Part shown: positions 1 through 7,884 of the stretch, piece after piece
How the letters are laid out: the number at the start of each line of letters is the position of its first letter
Position numbering within the stretch: the first letter of the stretch is position 1
Program-made: the position numbers and the translations under genes
The notes under the pieces: generated by a model
What the model was told of the DNA's origin: nothing
What the model saw: the letters and a program-made list of their open reading frames with translations, nothing else
Database searches by the model: none
NCBI RefSeq assembly: GCF_947500265.1
Contig: NZ_CANMRN010000009.1
Span: forward strand, 60,987 to 124,986
Reading direction: 5' to 3'
Length of the DNA: 64,000 bases
Source of the DNA: an uncultured Psychrobacter sp.
GTDB lineage: Bacteria > Pseudomonadota > Gammaproteobacteria > Pseudomonadales > Moraxellaceae

Positions 1-199
1 TCCGCAGCCAGCAGATCCGATGCAAGCAAAAGTCATGAAGTTCTTGCCGATTATCTTTACTGCATTCATGCTGTTCTTCCCAGCAGGTTTGGTTTTATAT
101 TGGACAGTCAACAACCTGTTTAGTATGACTCAGCAATATATCGTCAATAAGAAAGTAGATGAAGAGCAGAAGCGTCGTACGGTAAAAGTAGTCGATTAA
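1..199 (+). CDS. yidC: Membrane protein insertase YidC (3' end only)
   Basis: This is the C-terminal 65 residues of an ORF that enters from the left edge and stops with TAA at 197-199. The visible part holds the last YidC/Oxa1 transmembrane region (motifs [20 protein letters not shown] and [15 protein letters not shown]) and a short basic tail. YidC inserts and folds inner-membrane proteins, alone or with SecYEG. In gammaproteobacteria it lies in rpmH-rnpA-yidC-mnmE next to oriC, and mnmE follows here. A terminator follows the stop, so mnmE has its own promoter. Confidence 0.95.
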   Translation, partial: PQPADPMQAKVMKFLPIIFTAFMLFFPAGLVLYWTVNNLFSMTQQYIVNKKVDEEQKRRTVKVVD

Positions 200-225
200 T
201 TAATTCTTTGTCAGAAATATAAAAA

Positions 226-250
226 ACCATCGCGCAAGCGGTGGTTTTTT
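226..250 (+). terminator. Rho-independent terminator of yidC
   Basis: The hairpin ACCATCGC / GCGGTGGT (one G-T wobble, loop GCAA) is followed by TTTTT. It starts 26 bases after the yidC stop. Confidence 0.85.
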
Positions 251-256
251 TATAGG

Positions 257-305
257 TGGTGGATAAGTGGTAAATGTTATCCACAGCTTATCAACATTAT
301 CCATA
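257..305. promoter_or_regulatory. DnaA-box group between yidC and mnmE
   Basis: A perfect DnaA box TTATCCACA lies at 277-285. TTATCCATA (8/9) lies at 297-305 and the inverted GGTGGATAA (8/9) at 258-266. Three boxes within 50 bp in a gene-free gap beside yidC fit origin-proximal DnaA binding. They may also be regulatory for mnmE. Confidence 0.55.
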
Positions 306-361
306 GTTTATAAATATTAAAACGAAAATATGTCTGATGCGGCTACCTTTCAAAGTTTGCT

Positions 362-390
362 TTGTCAGTATGAGTCCAGACGTCTATAAT
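362..390 (+). promoter_or_regulatory. Sigma-70 promoter of mnmE
   Basis: TTGTCA (362-367) and a perfect TATAAT (385-390) are separated by 17 bp. Transcription would start near 397. That leaves only about 8 bases before the TTG at 405 but about 20 before the GTG at 417, so it favours the GTG start. Confidence 0.75.
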
Positions 391-416
391 GGAGCTTTTA
401 AACATTGAGAGTCATT

Positions 417-1868
417 GTGGATTCCTTAGAGACAGCATTAGCCGTACCTAATTCTTCTGAAAAGTCTAATACATCTGGATTGGCCACAATTGCTGCGATT
501 GCAACGCCGCTCGGGCGAGGGGGTGTGGGTGTCATACGTCTATCAGGCAGCCTTGCTTATGATATGGCATGTGCTCTAACAGGTAAGTCTGCTTTTACGC
601 CGCGAATGGCTAGCTTTTGTCGTTTTTATCAGGCTGATGGCACTGTCATTGATGAGGGATTGGTCTTGTTTTTCAAAGGTCCGCATTCATTCACAGGTGA
701 GGACGTTATTGAGCTGCAAGGGCATGGTGGTGTTATTTTGCAAAACCAATTGCTCGCGCGCGTATTTGAGCTAGGTGCCAAGCAAGCGAGTGCAGGAGAA
801 TTCTCTTACCGTGCCTTTGATAATGATAAATTGGACTTGGTGCAGGCCGAAGCGATCGCTGATGCGATTGATGCGACCAGTGCTGCCGCGGCCAGTAGTG
901 CGATTCGCTCTTTAAGTGGTGAGTTTTCACAAAAAATTAACCAGCTATTAGAACAACTCATTCATCTTCGTTTACATGTTGAAGCAGCGATTGATTTCCC
1001 TGACGAAGAGGACGTGGACTTTTTGTCTGATGGCGTCATACAAAGCAAGCTTGAGCAAACGCAAGATAAGATACAACAAGTTTTAGCAACGGCAAAGCAA
1101 GGTCAGCTTTTGCGCGATGGTATCCATGTCGTGCTAGCAGGTAGGCCAAACGCAGGTAAATCTAGCTTGCTCAACCGTCTTGCAGGACAAGAGCGTGCTA
1201 TCGTGACTGATGTCGCGGGTACTACACGTGATACGTTGCAAGAGACAGTTGTACTCAATGGTTTGACGCTACATCTGACCGACACAGCAGGCCTACGTGA
1301 GACAGAAGATACTGTAGAGCGTATCGGAATCGAGCGTGCTCGTACTGCTATCACGCAGGCTGATATGCTACTGATGGTCTATGATGTGACTCGTGATGTT
1401 GAAGAAGAAAGTACACCGTTACAGCTTGCTGAACAGTTATTTGGTGAATTGCCAGAAGCTAAACGCTTACTAATCATTGCTAATAAGAGCGATTTATTGA
1501 GCGATAATAGTAGTGAAAAAAGTGCTGCTATGACCCAAGCTGAAATCAAGAACAGAGGTTATCAGCAAGTTAATGTTTCATGTGAAACAGGTATTGGTAT
1601 CGATAATTTGGTTGAAGCACTATGTGAGAAAGTAGGCTTTCATCCACCAGAGAATAGTTTAATCGCTCGTACCAGACATTTAGACGCCCTTAGACGAACT
1701 GCTAATTTCTTGGCAGAAGCACATGAACAATTAACCGTATTTGAAGCAGGTGAGTTGGTTGCTGATAGCTTACGTCAGGCACAGCAGAGTTTGGGTGAAA
1801 TCACAGGTGAGTTCAGCGCCGATGACTTATTGGGTAAAATATTTGGTAGCTTTTGTATTGGTAAATAA
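417..1868 (+). CDS. mnmE: tRNA modification GTPase MnmE
   Basis: MnmE works with MnmG to form the cmnm5 group on U34 of several tRNAs, using a formyl-THF-type cofactor, GTP and K+. The N-terminal folate-binding domain opens with ATPLGRGGVGVIRLSG. The G domain follows, with G1 GRPNAGKS (about residue 242 from this start), G2 GTTRDT, G3 DTAG and G4 NKSD. The protein ends in the family's invariant FCIGK, with the farnesylation-like Cys. The reading frame is open back to a TTG at 405. I chose GTG 417 because of the promoter position and a GAG at 407-411 as weak ribosome site. Either way, about 15-30 residues precede the conserved start. It is about 480 aa, slightly over the usual 455. Confidence 0.95.
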   Translation: MDSLETALAVPNSSEKSNTSGLATIAAIATPLGRGGVGVIRLSGSLAYDMACALTGKSAFTPRMASFCRFYQADGTVIDEGLVLFFKGPHSFTGEDVIELQGHGGVILQNQLLARVFELGAKQASAGEFSYRAFDNDKLDLVQAEAIADAIDATSAAAASSAIRSLSGEFSQKINQLLEQLIHLRLHVEAAIDFPDEEDVDFLSDGVIQSKLEQTQDKIQQVLATAKQGQLLRDGIHVVLAGRPNAGKSSLLNRLAGQERAIVTDVAGTTRDTLQETVVLNGLTLHLTDTAGLRETEDTVERIGIERARTAITQADMLLMVYDVTRDVEEESTPLQLAEQLFGELPEAKRLLIIANKSDLLSDNSSEKSAAMTQAEIKNRGYQQVNVSCETGIGIDNLVEALCEKVGFHPPENSLIARTRHLDALRRTANFLAEAHEQLTVFEAGELVADSLRQAQQSLGEITGEFSADDLLGKIFGSFCIGK

Positions 1869-1954
1869 CGGGTAAATGGTATTTTTTATTATTTAATAAA
1901 TTATCTATCTTGAAAATACTGTTCTTATTCTCAATCGTAAAATAAGGAAATGCT

Positions 1955-2413
1955 ATGCACTGTCCGTACTGTAATGCGTCAGAGACCAAGGTTATTGACT
2001 CACGTCTTGCTGCGGAAGGGGCACAAGTGCGACGCCGCCGTTCGTGTAACAGCTGCCAAGAACGTTTTACGACTTTTGAGATGGTAGAAGTTGTCATGCC
2101 AAGGATTATCAAATCAAGTAACAAGATTGAACCTTACGACAATGAAAAGCTGCGCCGTTCTATTTTACTACCCTTGCAAAAGCGTCCTATCACTATCGAT
2201 GAACAAGAGGCGATGATTAGCCGTATTGAAAAGCGTGTTAGGCAGATGGGTGAGCGAGAAATCAGTAGTAAAGTCTTGGGTGAAATCATCATGAGTGAAC
2301 TCAAAACTTTGGATGATGTCGCCTATGTACGCTTCGCTAGTGTGTATCGCGACTTTCAAGATATCGATGCATTTCATCAAGAAATTGCCAATATTCGTCC
2401 AAATGAAAAGTAG
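1955..2413 (+). CDS. nrdR: Transcriptional repressor NrdR
   Basis: NrdR is a nucleotide-sensing repressor of ribonucleotide reductase operons. The 152-aa protein has the full architecture. An N-terminal zinc ribbon carries Cys3, Cys6, Cys31 and Cys34 (HCPYC and CNSC), followed by the basic RRRRSC stretch. An ATP-cone domain runs from about residue 46 (KIEPYDNEKLRRSI) to about 140 and binds ATP/dATP. The start ATG is preceded by AAGGAAA. NrdR commonly precedes ribD in proteobacteria, as here (113-bp gap). NrdR would recognise tandem NrdR boxes upstream of nrd genes; I saw none in this window. Confidence 0.97.
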   Translation: MHCPYCNASETKVIDSRLAAEGAQVRRRRSCNSCQERFTTFEMVEVVMPRIIKSSNKIEPYDNEKLRRSILLPLQKRPITIDEQEAMISRIEKRVRQMGEREISSKVLGEIIMSELKTLDDVAYVRFASVYRDFQDIDAFHQEIANIRPNEK

Positions 2414-2526
2414 GCGAAGTAAGCTTTTAAATAAGCCCTAATTGATAAGTAATTCCTAATTGTTAATCAGCTTTCGAACCTTATTTTCTTATATAGAACC
2501 CTCAATCATTTATTAAGCCTAGCCTT

Positions 2527-3582
2527 ATGTCTATTCAAAGCCATGCTCAAGATGCACAAGACCGCTATTTTATGATGCTTGCTATCGAACAAGCGAAGCG
2601 CGGTTTGTATACTACTAGACCCAATCCTGCAGTAGGCTGCGTTATTGTTCAGGCAGAGCAGATTGTGGGTCAAGGGTTTCACCCCAAAGCTGGTGAGCCA
2701 CATGCAGAAGTGTTTGCGCTGAAAGAGGCTGGTACACAGGCAGCAGGGGCAACTGCTTACGTTACATTAGAGCCATGTAGTCATACGGGACGTACGCCGC
2801 CATGTGCGTTGGCGCTTGTTGCCGCTAAGGTAAATCGCGTTGTGATTGCAGGGCTGGATCCTAATCCGCAGGTTGCAGGTCGCGGTGTAAAACTATTGGA
2901 GCAAGCTGGTATTGAGGTAACAGTCGGTGTTCTAACGGGGCAGGCAGAAGCACTAAACCGTGGTTTTCTAAAAGCTATGCGCACTCAGATGCCCTATGTA
3001 CGATTGAAAATAGCAACCAGTCTAGACGGTCGTACAGCGATGGCATCTGGCGAATCTAAGTGGATTACCTCAACTGCCGCTCGTGAAGATGTACAAAAAC
3101 TACGAGCACAAAGTGGTGCGATTATTACAGGTAGTGAAACTGTAATAACTGATAACCCGCAGCTCAATGTGCGCTCAGAACAATTGGGAGTGCCACCTGA
3201 AAAAATACCTAATCCCAAAATAGTCATACTTGATAGGCGTCAGCGTTTAAAGCACAGTCTACAGTCTGATTATCAGCTATGTCAGCATCCAGATACTATC
3301 TACTGGCATGAAGGCGATTTGTCGGTGTTGTTGGCGACACTGGTTAGTGAGCACCAGTGCTATGATGTGTTGGTGGAAGCAGGTGCTAGCGTTGCAGGTA
3401 GTTTTTTGAGTCAACAGTTGGTAGATGAGTTAATCGTGTATCAAGCACCTTGTTTACTTGGTGATGACGCTCGTCCAATGGTTGATTTCAATCCTATGTC
3501 CCTTGCTCAGCAGTTACGTTTTGATATAGAAAGTCATCAGCAGCTTGGCCCAGATCTTAAATTAACCTTATTACCTTTATAA
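2527..3582 (+). CDS. ribD: Bifunctional riboflavin biosynthesis protein RibD
   Basis: RibD performs the deaminase and reductase steps that convert the GTP cyclohydrolase II product to 5-amino-6-ribitylamino-uracil phosphate. Residues 1-145 form the zinc cytidine-deaminase-like domain with HAE (in HAEVFALKEAG) and PCSHTGRTPPC, the zinc ligands. The reductase domain follows from about residue 150 (RLKIATSLDGRTAM). The length of 351 aa is close to the family norm of about 365. No strong Shine-Dalgarno is visible before ATG 2527. The 113-bp upstream gap is too short for, and shows no sign of, an FMN riboswitch. ribE follows after an unusual 435-bp gap. Confidence 0.96.
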   Translation: MSIQSHAQDAQDRYFMMLAIEQAKRGLYTTRPNPAVGCVIVQAEQIVGQGFHPKAGEPHAEVFALKEAGTQAAGATAYVTLEPCSHTGRTPPCALALVAAKVNRVVIAGLDPNPQVAGRGVKLLEQAGIEVTVGVLTGQAEALNRGFLKAMRTQMPYVRLKIATSLDGRTAMASGESKWITSTAAREDVQKLRAQSGAIITGSETVITDNPQLNVRSEQLGVPPEKIPNPKIVILDRRQRLKHSLQSDYQLCQHPDTIYWHEGDLSVLLATLVSEHQCYDVLVEAGASVAGSFLSQQLVDELIVYQAPCLLGDDARPMVDFNPMSLAQQLRFDIESHQQLGPDLKLTLLPL

Positions 3583-3691
3583 ATAAATATTCTTCGTATA
3601 AGCATATTGTCCACAAATTATAAAAAAAAGCTTAGAATATGGATAAATCAATTATTAACTTACGTGTTTCACATGGAACTGTGTATAACTT

Positions 3692-3707
3692 TGTTTCACA
3701 TGAAACA
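3692..3707. other. parS-like site, 15/16 match
   Basis: TGTTTCACATGAAACA differs from the canonical ParB site TGTTTCACGTGAAACA at one central base. It lies in the ribD-ribE gap. A poorer copy, TGTTTCACATGGAACT, lies 27 bp upstream at 3665-3680 (13/16). Confidence 0.75.
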
Positions 3708-3786
3708 CAAAAGATGTTTATATCTCGATTATTTTAATAAATATTTATATAAATCAATATCTTAACAGTCTATCCATAAATAAATA

Positions 3787-3802
3787 GGTTTCATGTGAAA
3801 TT
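3787..3802. other. Degenerate parS-like site
   Basis: GGTTTCATGTGAAATT matches the canonical site at 12 of 16 positions and keeps the TTTCAnGTGAAA core. It sits 10 bp from a perfect DnaA box. Confidence 0.4.
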
Positions 3803-4017
3803 TTTATTTATTGTGGATAACTATGTATTTATAGCGAATTCTAGCTATACCTCTATTGATTTATCCCTACTTATCCACAATCTATCCTATTAAAGGTCAA
3901 GTCTAACGATGTTTCACTGTCAGCTATTTGAGCAAATTGTGATAAAGAATTGATAGCTGATTTGATAAACTAAAATATTCGCCTATGAAGGCAATACAGT
4001 AATGAGATGAGGATAAT

Positions 4018-4692
4018 ATGTTTACTGGAATTATAGAAAGCGTTGGAAAAGTTAAATCGATGCAGGCGACAGGTGGTGACATACGTTTGACAGTAGAGTC
4101 TGATGACTTAGATTTCAGTGACGTGAAGCTAGGCGATTCTATTGCTTCAAATGGTATTTGTTTAACCGTGGTAGAGCTCGGAAGCAACTACTACTCTGTT
4201 GATGTCTCACGTGAAACAATTGCTAGAACAGCATTAGAAGGGTTGAAAGCAGGTCATACGGTCAATCTAGAAAAAGCCATGCTACCGACGACTCGTTTTG
4301 GTGGTCATATTGTCGCTGGTCATGTAGATGGAGTAGGGGTCGTTAGCAAATTAAAACAAGATGCCCGTTCTATCTATATTGAGATTGAGATACCGCAAGA
4401 GCTAGCGCACTATACAGCGACCAAAGGCTCTATCACAGTAGATGGTATTAGTCTGACGACCAATTTAGTGCGTGACAATATTGTCTCTCTAAATATCATT
4501 CCGCATACTGCCCAAGTGACGAATATTGCTAAGCATTGGTTAGTAGGCAACAAAGTGAATATTGAAGTAGATATCGTTGCCCGTTATCTAGAGCGTCTAC
4601 TAAATAAATCTCAATCTGGCGGTATGAACGCGTCAAGCCCGCAAAGCCAAATCACAGAAGCATTTTTGGCCGATAATGGGTTTATGAAATAA
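4018..4692 (+). CDS. ribE: Riboflavin synthase, alpha chain
   Basis: This enzyme makes riboflavin from two molecules of 6,7-dimethyl-8-ribityllumazine. It opens with the hallmark MFTGIIESVG and contains two lumazine-binding repeats: about 1-97, with NGICLTV, and about 98-200, with the parallel DGISLTT. The start is preceded by GAGGATAAT. Residues 62-67 (DVSRET) are encoded by a 15/16 parS-like sequence. The 224 aa include a short extra tail compared with the usual 205-215. A strong hairpin terminator follows. Confidence 0.96.
   Translation: MFTGIIESVGKVKSMQATGGDIRLTVESDDLDFSDVKLGDSIASNGICLTVVELGSNYYSVDVSRETIARTALEGLKAGHTVNLEKAMLPTTRFGGHIVAGHVDGVGVVSKLKQDARSIYIEIEIPQELAHYTATKGSITVDGISLTTNLVRDNIVSLNIIPHTAQVTNIAKHWLVGNKVNIEVDIVARYLERLLNKSQSGGMNASSPQSQITEAFLADNGFMK
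4203..4218. other. parS-like site inside ribE, 15/16
   Basis: TGTCTCACGTGAAACA differs from the ParB consensus at position 4 only. It is in coding sequence, so chance or codon constraint is possible. It lies about 500 bp from the 3692 site. Confidence 0.5.
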
Positions 4693-4734
4693 CAACTAAG
4701 CTTACCGAAATATTATCCTCGTACCAAGTTTTTG

Positions 4735-4782
4735 ACCCTATCGATATTACTTTGATTAAGTGATATCGATAGGGTGTTTTTT
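4735..4782 (+). terminator. Rho-independent terminator of ribE
   Basis: ACCCTATCGATAT (4735-4747) pairs with ATATCGATAGGGT (4763-4775) over 13 perfect base pairs. Further pairs continue inside (ACTT/AAGT). GTGTTTTTT follows. There is no T run on the minus side, so it serves ribE only. Confidence 0.9.
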
Positions 4783-4797
4783 ATTTGCACTAGATAT

Positions 4798-7563
4798 TTA
4801 CTGTATAAAACTCTGCAAAACGGATTCTAAGTCTTTCTTACTAATGGGTTTGGATAAAAACTCGTCCATACCTACTTGCATACAAGCCTCGCGATCTTCT
4901 TCTGTATTATTCGCAGTTAGCGCCACAATCGGTATTTTATCACCTTGTGAGCGAATCACTTGTGTGGCTTGTAATCCATCCATAACGGGCATTCGGCAGT
5001 CCATTAAAATCAGAGAAATCTCTTCACGTTGGCTTTTGAGTTTCTCGAGTGCTTGCTGTCCGTCTTCTGCGACAATACTACGATAACCAAGTTTACTTAA
5101 CATCTTACAGGCTATCTTTTGGTTAGTAGGACTGTCTTCTACGACCAAAATCAGTGGAGACAAGATTTCTTTTTTAGGTGTATCTTCTACAAAAGATAGA
5201 CTACTGTCGTATTGATGTTTGACCAGTATGTTTAGTGTTTTCCTTGCAAACAAGGTTAAACGTAGCAGTTCAGAAAGTAATAAACTTGCGTCTAAGGGTT
5301 TGGTCAAAAATCCATCATATTGGCCTAGTAAAGTAGAAGGGATATGCCTTTCAAGCTTCATGCTAAGTAATATCTTCGGTAGTGAAGGCGTAGTGACTAG
5401 GTCATTTAATGCTTCTTGCTGCTCGTTATACTTGTTGCTCGCATGAGCTGATAAGGTGATGGATTGGCTGTATTCATAATCTAATAACAAGACAGGAATG
5501 ACGGTTTGCTCATCTTGTTTTAGTTTATTTTTTAGCTGCTGTACAGTGGCTCTATCTAAAGTGCTGTAGATAGTCATGGATATCGTTAAGTACTCGCACA
5601 AACGTTGTAAATGTTCAGCAACTAGGGGCTGATTTATGATAGCGATAAGGTGGATATGGGGCAGCTGCGAACAACGATGATATACCGATTGATAAGTGGC
5701 ATGAGGATAAGGAAGGTAGAGGCTAAATATCGTCTCTTTATCCACCGTATTACTTAGTTCGATAAAACCGCCGAGTAACTGAGCAAAGCTATTGGCATCA
5801 CTCAAGCCAATATTACTGTCTTCAATTAAGTTATGATTGTTTTGCTCACTGTTTTGATTCAGGATATTGACTAATTGATTTTGTCTCTCAGGAGTAATAG
5901 TTGCTCCAGTGTCTTTTACGCTAAACCGAATCCAATAAGATGTCTGCGCAGGCATTGTCGTGTCATTGTTAGGAGTTAAATGCTGATTACTTATTCGCGT
6001 TACTTTATCTTTAGGTACACGATCAACAGTGAGCGCGACATAGCCTGATGTTGTAAAACTAATAGCGTTTTTCAACAGGTTTAATAGGATATGGTGCAGT
6101 CGAATGTAATCAGTTTCGATGTAACGAGGACAGTCCGGCGCAAAGAAATAAATCAATTCTAACCCTTGTTGTCTTATTTCTTGTGTGACTAAATTGCTAA
6201 CTTCTTTGCTTACCTTATAAATATCAACCGTTTCGATACTTAGACGTGTTTTTCTGACTTCAACTTCCTCTGTTGCTAGCGTCTCATTGAGCACAGTCAA
6301 CATGCTTTGACTGGTTGTAATCAATGTATTTAGAGTTTTTTTACCTTGAGCTGTCAATGTTGAAGGGTCGATGGGTTCCAACGAATCAATTATCTTCTCT
6401 AGTGGTAACCTTAACTTACGACCTATAAATGCTTGGGCTGCGTTTGATTCATCAATTTGTAATTGCATTTGTTGGTTGTGCCGCTGTAGTTGTTCAGACT
6501 GATGGAAAATCTCATCGACATTATTGAAAATCACAGTAAAACCATGAACTTGCCCATGTTCACCGAACCATGGTGTTACGTGTAGTTGGTAGGCTTGTTT
6601 ATTCTCCAAGCCATAAACTATCAGTGTGCGAGTAACGCGCAAACTTGAAATAGTTTTTAACAGTATTTGAGTGGCCTCATCTTTCCCTTCAACAAAATCA
6701 GTTAGCTCATAGCTTTGCTCTCTCTGTGTAGGAGGAGTAAACACTTGCTCAAAACGCTGATTATAGAAACTAATTTGACCATGTCGTATACTCATCAACA
6801 TCGGTAAGGGTGCTTGATCAACCAAGCGTTCTAAACGATGAGTCAATGTTTTGATACGCCGATAGTCATTATGTAGCTGGTAGCTGACGCGACTTAGCGC
6901 ATGACCTAATAACATGAACTCGGTAGTAGATTTCTTTTGTAAAAACGGTGGCGGCGTATAAGATTCTTTGGCGCGGCTACTCAAATTATCGGTATAAACC
7001 AGTAATTGCTCCCAGTTAGTACGACGATTGAGCATATAGAGCAATGCCATGAAGAATAGTATGATGGCGACCATCAAAGGGAGCCAATAACGGTAAGATA
7101 TCCAGTCAACAACAAAAGGCTCATGACGTAATACGATATAAATCTGATGTCCGCTTTTTAGATTAATGATCCCTGTTAGTTCATTACTATTGACAGTATA
7201 AGAGCTATGGTCGCTGCTGCTAGAAGCTGATGTACCGATGGTAGGGAAAGCAACGGTAGAAAAAGCAGATTCATTAGGACGAGTATTATGATGAATATAG
7301 GTTTGCCCAGAAGGCATCATCAAAATCAGCTGATAACTCAGTTGATCAAAAGTAGGTTGTTCTAAGATTTTTTTTATTTCACTATCTACAGGTGCTGCAT
7401 GCTCAATAATACTGTGCTGTAGGGAATAAAAAGTATCTATGCTATGTTGCTCACTATGTTTTTTTATCCCATCAAACAGTGTGACATAGTACAGCAGTAA
7501 CATAACCGTGAGAGACAAGGTATAAAAAATCAATAAGCGCTGTAAGGACTGAAACTGTTGCAT
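4798..7563 (-). CDS. GacS/BarA-like hybrid sensor protein with degenerate kinase core
   Basis: This 921-aa inner-membrane protein has TM1 at about 10-30, a periplasmic loop, TM2 at about 158-177, a linker and a PAS-like segment at about 245-350. HisKA- and HATPase-like regions follow (about 370-630), then a degenerate receiver (about 645-775) and an intact receiver (about 805-920) with D810, D855 and K905. The H-box reads FIGRKLRLPLEKI, so R382 (codon CGT) stands where His is expected. The ATPase N-box (LLNLLKNAI) and DTG motif are present, but the glycine-rich G2 box is reduced to IGLSDA. No C-terminal Hpt domain is seen. Orthodox autophosphorylation therefore looks unlikely. It may act as a phosphatase, as an allosteric partner of another kinase, or as a phosphate sink. 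Layout resembles GacS/BarA, but the signal is unknown. Confidence 0.8.
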   Translation of the reverse strand: MQQFQSLQRLLIFYTLSLTVMLLLYYVTLFDGIKKHSEQHSIDTFYSLQHSIIEHAAPVDSEIKKILEQPTFDQLSYQLILMMPSGQTYIHHNTRPNESAFSTVAFPTIGTSASSSSDHSSYTVNSNELTGIINLKSGHQIYIVLRHEPFVVDWISYRYWLPLMVAIILFFMALLYMLNRRTNWEQLLVYTDNLSSRAKESYTPPPFLQKKSTTEFMLLGHALSRVSYQLHNDYRRIKTLTHRLERLVDQAPLPMLMSIRHGQISFYNQRFEQVFTPPTQREQSYELTDFVEGKDEATQILLKTISSLRVTRTLIVYGLENKQAYQLHVTPWFGEHGQVHGFTVIFNNVDEIFHQSEQLQRHNQQMQLQIDESNAAQAFIGRKLRLPLEKIIDSLEPIDPSTLTAQGKKTLNTLITTSQSMLTVLNETLATEEVEVRKTRLSIETVDIYKVSKEVSNLVTQEIRQQGLELIYFFAPDCPRYIETDYIRLHHILLNLLKNAISFTTSGYVALTVDRVPKDKVTRISNQHLTPNNDTTMPAQTSYWIRFSVKDTGATITPERQNQLVNILNQNSEQNNHNLIEDSNIGLSDANSFAQLLGGFIELSNTVDKETIFSLYLPYPHATYQSVYHRCSQLPHIHLIAIINQPLVAEHLQRLCEYLTISMTIYSTLDRATVQQLKNKLKQDEQTVIPVLLLDYEYSQSITLSAHASNKYNEQQEALNDLVTTPSLPKILLSMKLERHIPSTLLGQYDGFLTKPLDASLLLSELLRLTLFARKTLNILVKHQYDSSLSFVEDTPKKEILSPLILVVEDSPTNQKIACKMLSKLGYRSIVAEDGQQALEKLKSQREEISLILMDCRMPVMDGLQATQVIRSQGDKIPIVALTANNTEEDREACMQVGMDEFLSKPISKKDLESVLQSFIQ

Positions 7564-7635
7564 GAAAGCGTGGCCCTATCTCGACACGAAAAAATATAAT
7601 GAAATAAAAATGAAGTTTCTACATATAGTAGGTGA

Positions 7636-7657
7636 ATTATACGACAGTTGAATTGTC
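7636..7657 (-). promoter_or_regulatory. Putative promoter and operator of the sensor-kinase gene
   Basis: Read on the minus strand, a perfect -10 TATAAT occupies 7641-7636. Directly upstream is the near-palindrome GACAATTCAACTGTC (7657-7643). The -35 match is poor, so activation by a protein bound at the palindrome is possible. Confidence 0.4.
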
Positions 7658-7830
7658 TAAAATATTTAGTGCTACCTTCTATTTATAGCAGAATAACGGC
7701 TTACTGTTCACAGAGAGTGGTTATTAACACCAAATTGTTTTGTAAAAGATATAAATAGAACGTTCGATGTTCTTGATATTATAAAGGCAAATAATGTCAT
7801 TGGTTATCATGAAGTGAGGTCATTACAATC

Positions 7831-7860
7831 ATGGCACTGCGCCGTAAACTCACCTATAAT
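7831..7860 (+). promoter_or_regulatory. Putative promoter of fmt-rsmB
   Basis: A perfect TATAAT lies at 7855-7860, with ATGGCA (4/6) 18 bp upstream. It is 25 bp ahead of the fmt start. The rest of the 321-bp gap between the divergent genes (7564-7884) shows nothing else convincing. Confidence 0.5.
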
Positions 7861-7884
7861 GAACAAATAAACCTTATATAATGC

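Larger units (their letters stand above)
3583..4017. other. AT-rich gap with DnaA boxes and parS-like palindromes
   Basis: This gap has no gene. Two perfect DnaA boxes are visible: TGTGGATAA at 3812-3820 (inverted) and TTATCCACA at 3871-3879. Two 8/9 boxes lie at 3607-3615 (TTGTCCACA) and 3638-3646 (TATGGATAA). A TTATCCCTA at 3861-3869 is weaker. A run of nearly pure A/T at about 3728-3765 could unwind easily. Three ParB-site-like palindromes are interleaved and listed separately. The mix resembles an origin or DnaA-titration/segregation region rather than a promoter. Whether it replicates or only binds proteins cannot be seen. Confidence 0.6.

Noticed and set aside
2414..2526. FMN riboswitch ahead of ribD
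   Set aside because: The gap is too short and shows none of the conserved RFN helices.
3909..3924. Fourth parS site in the ribD-ribE gap
   Set aside because: Half-site only (TGTTTCAC), with no inverted partner.
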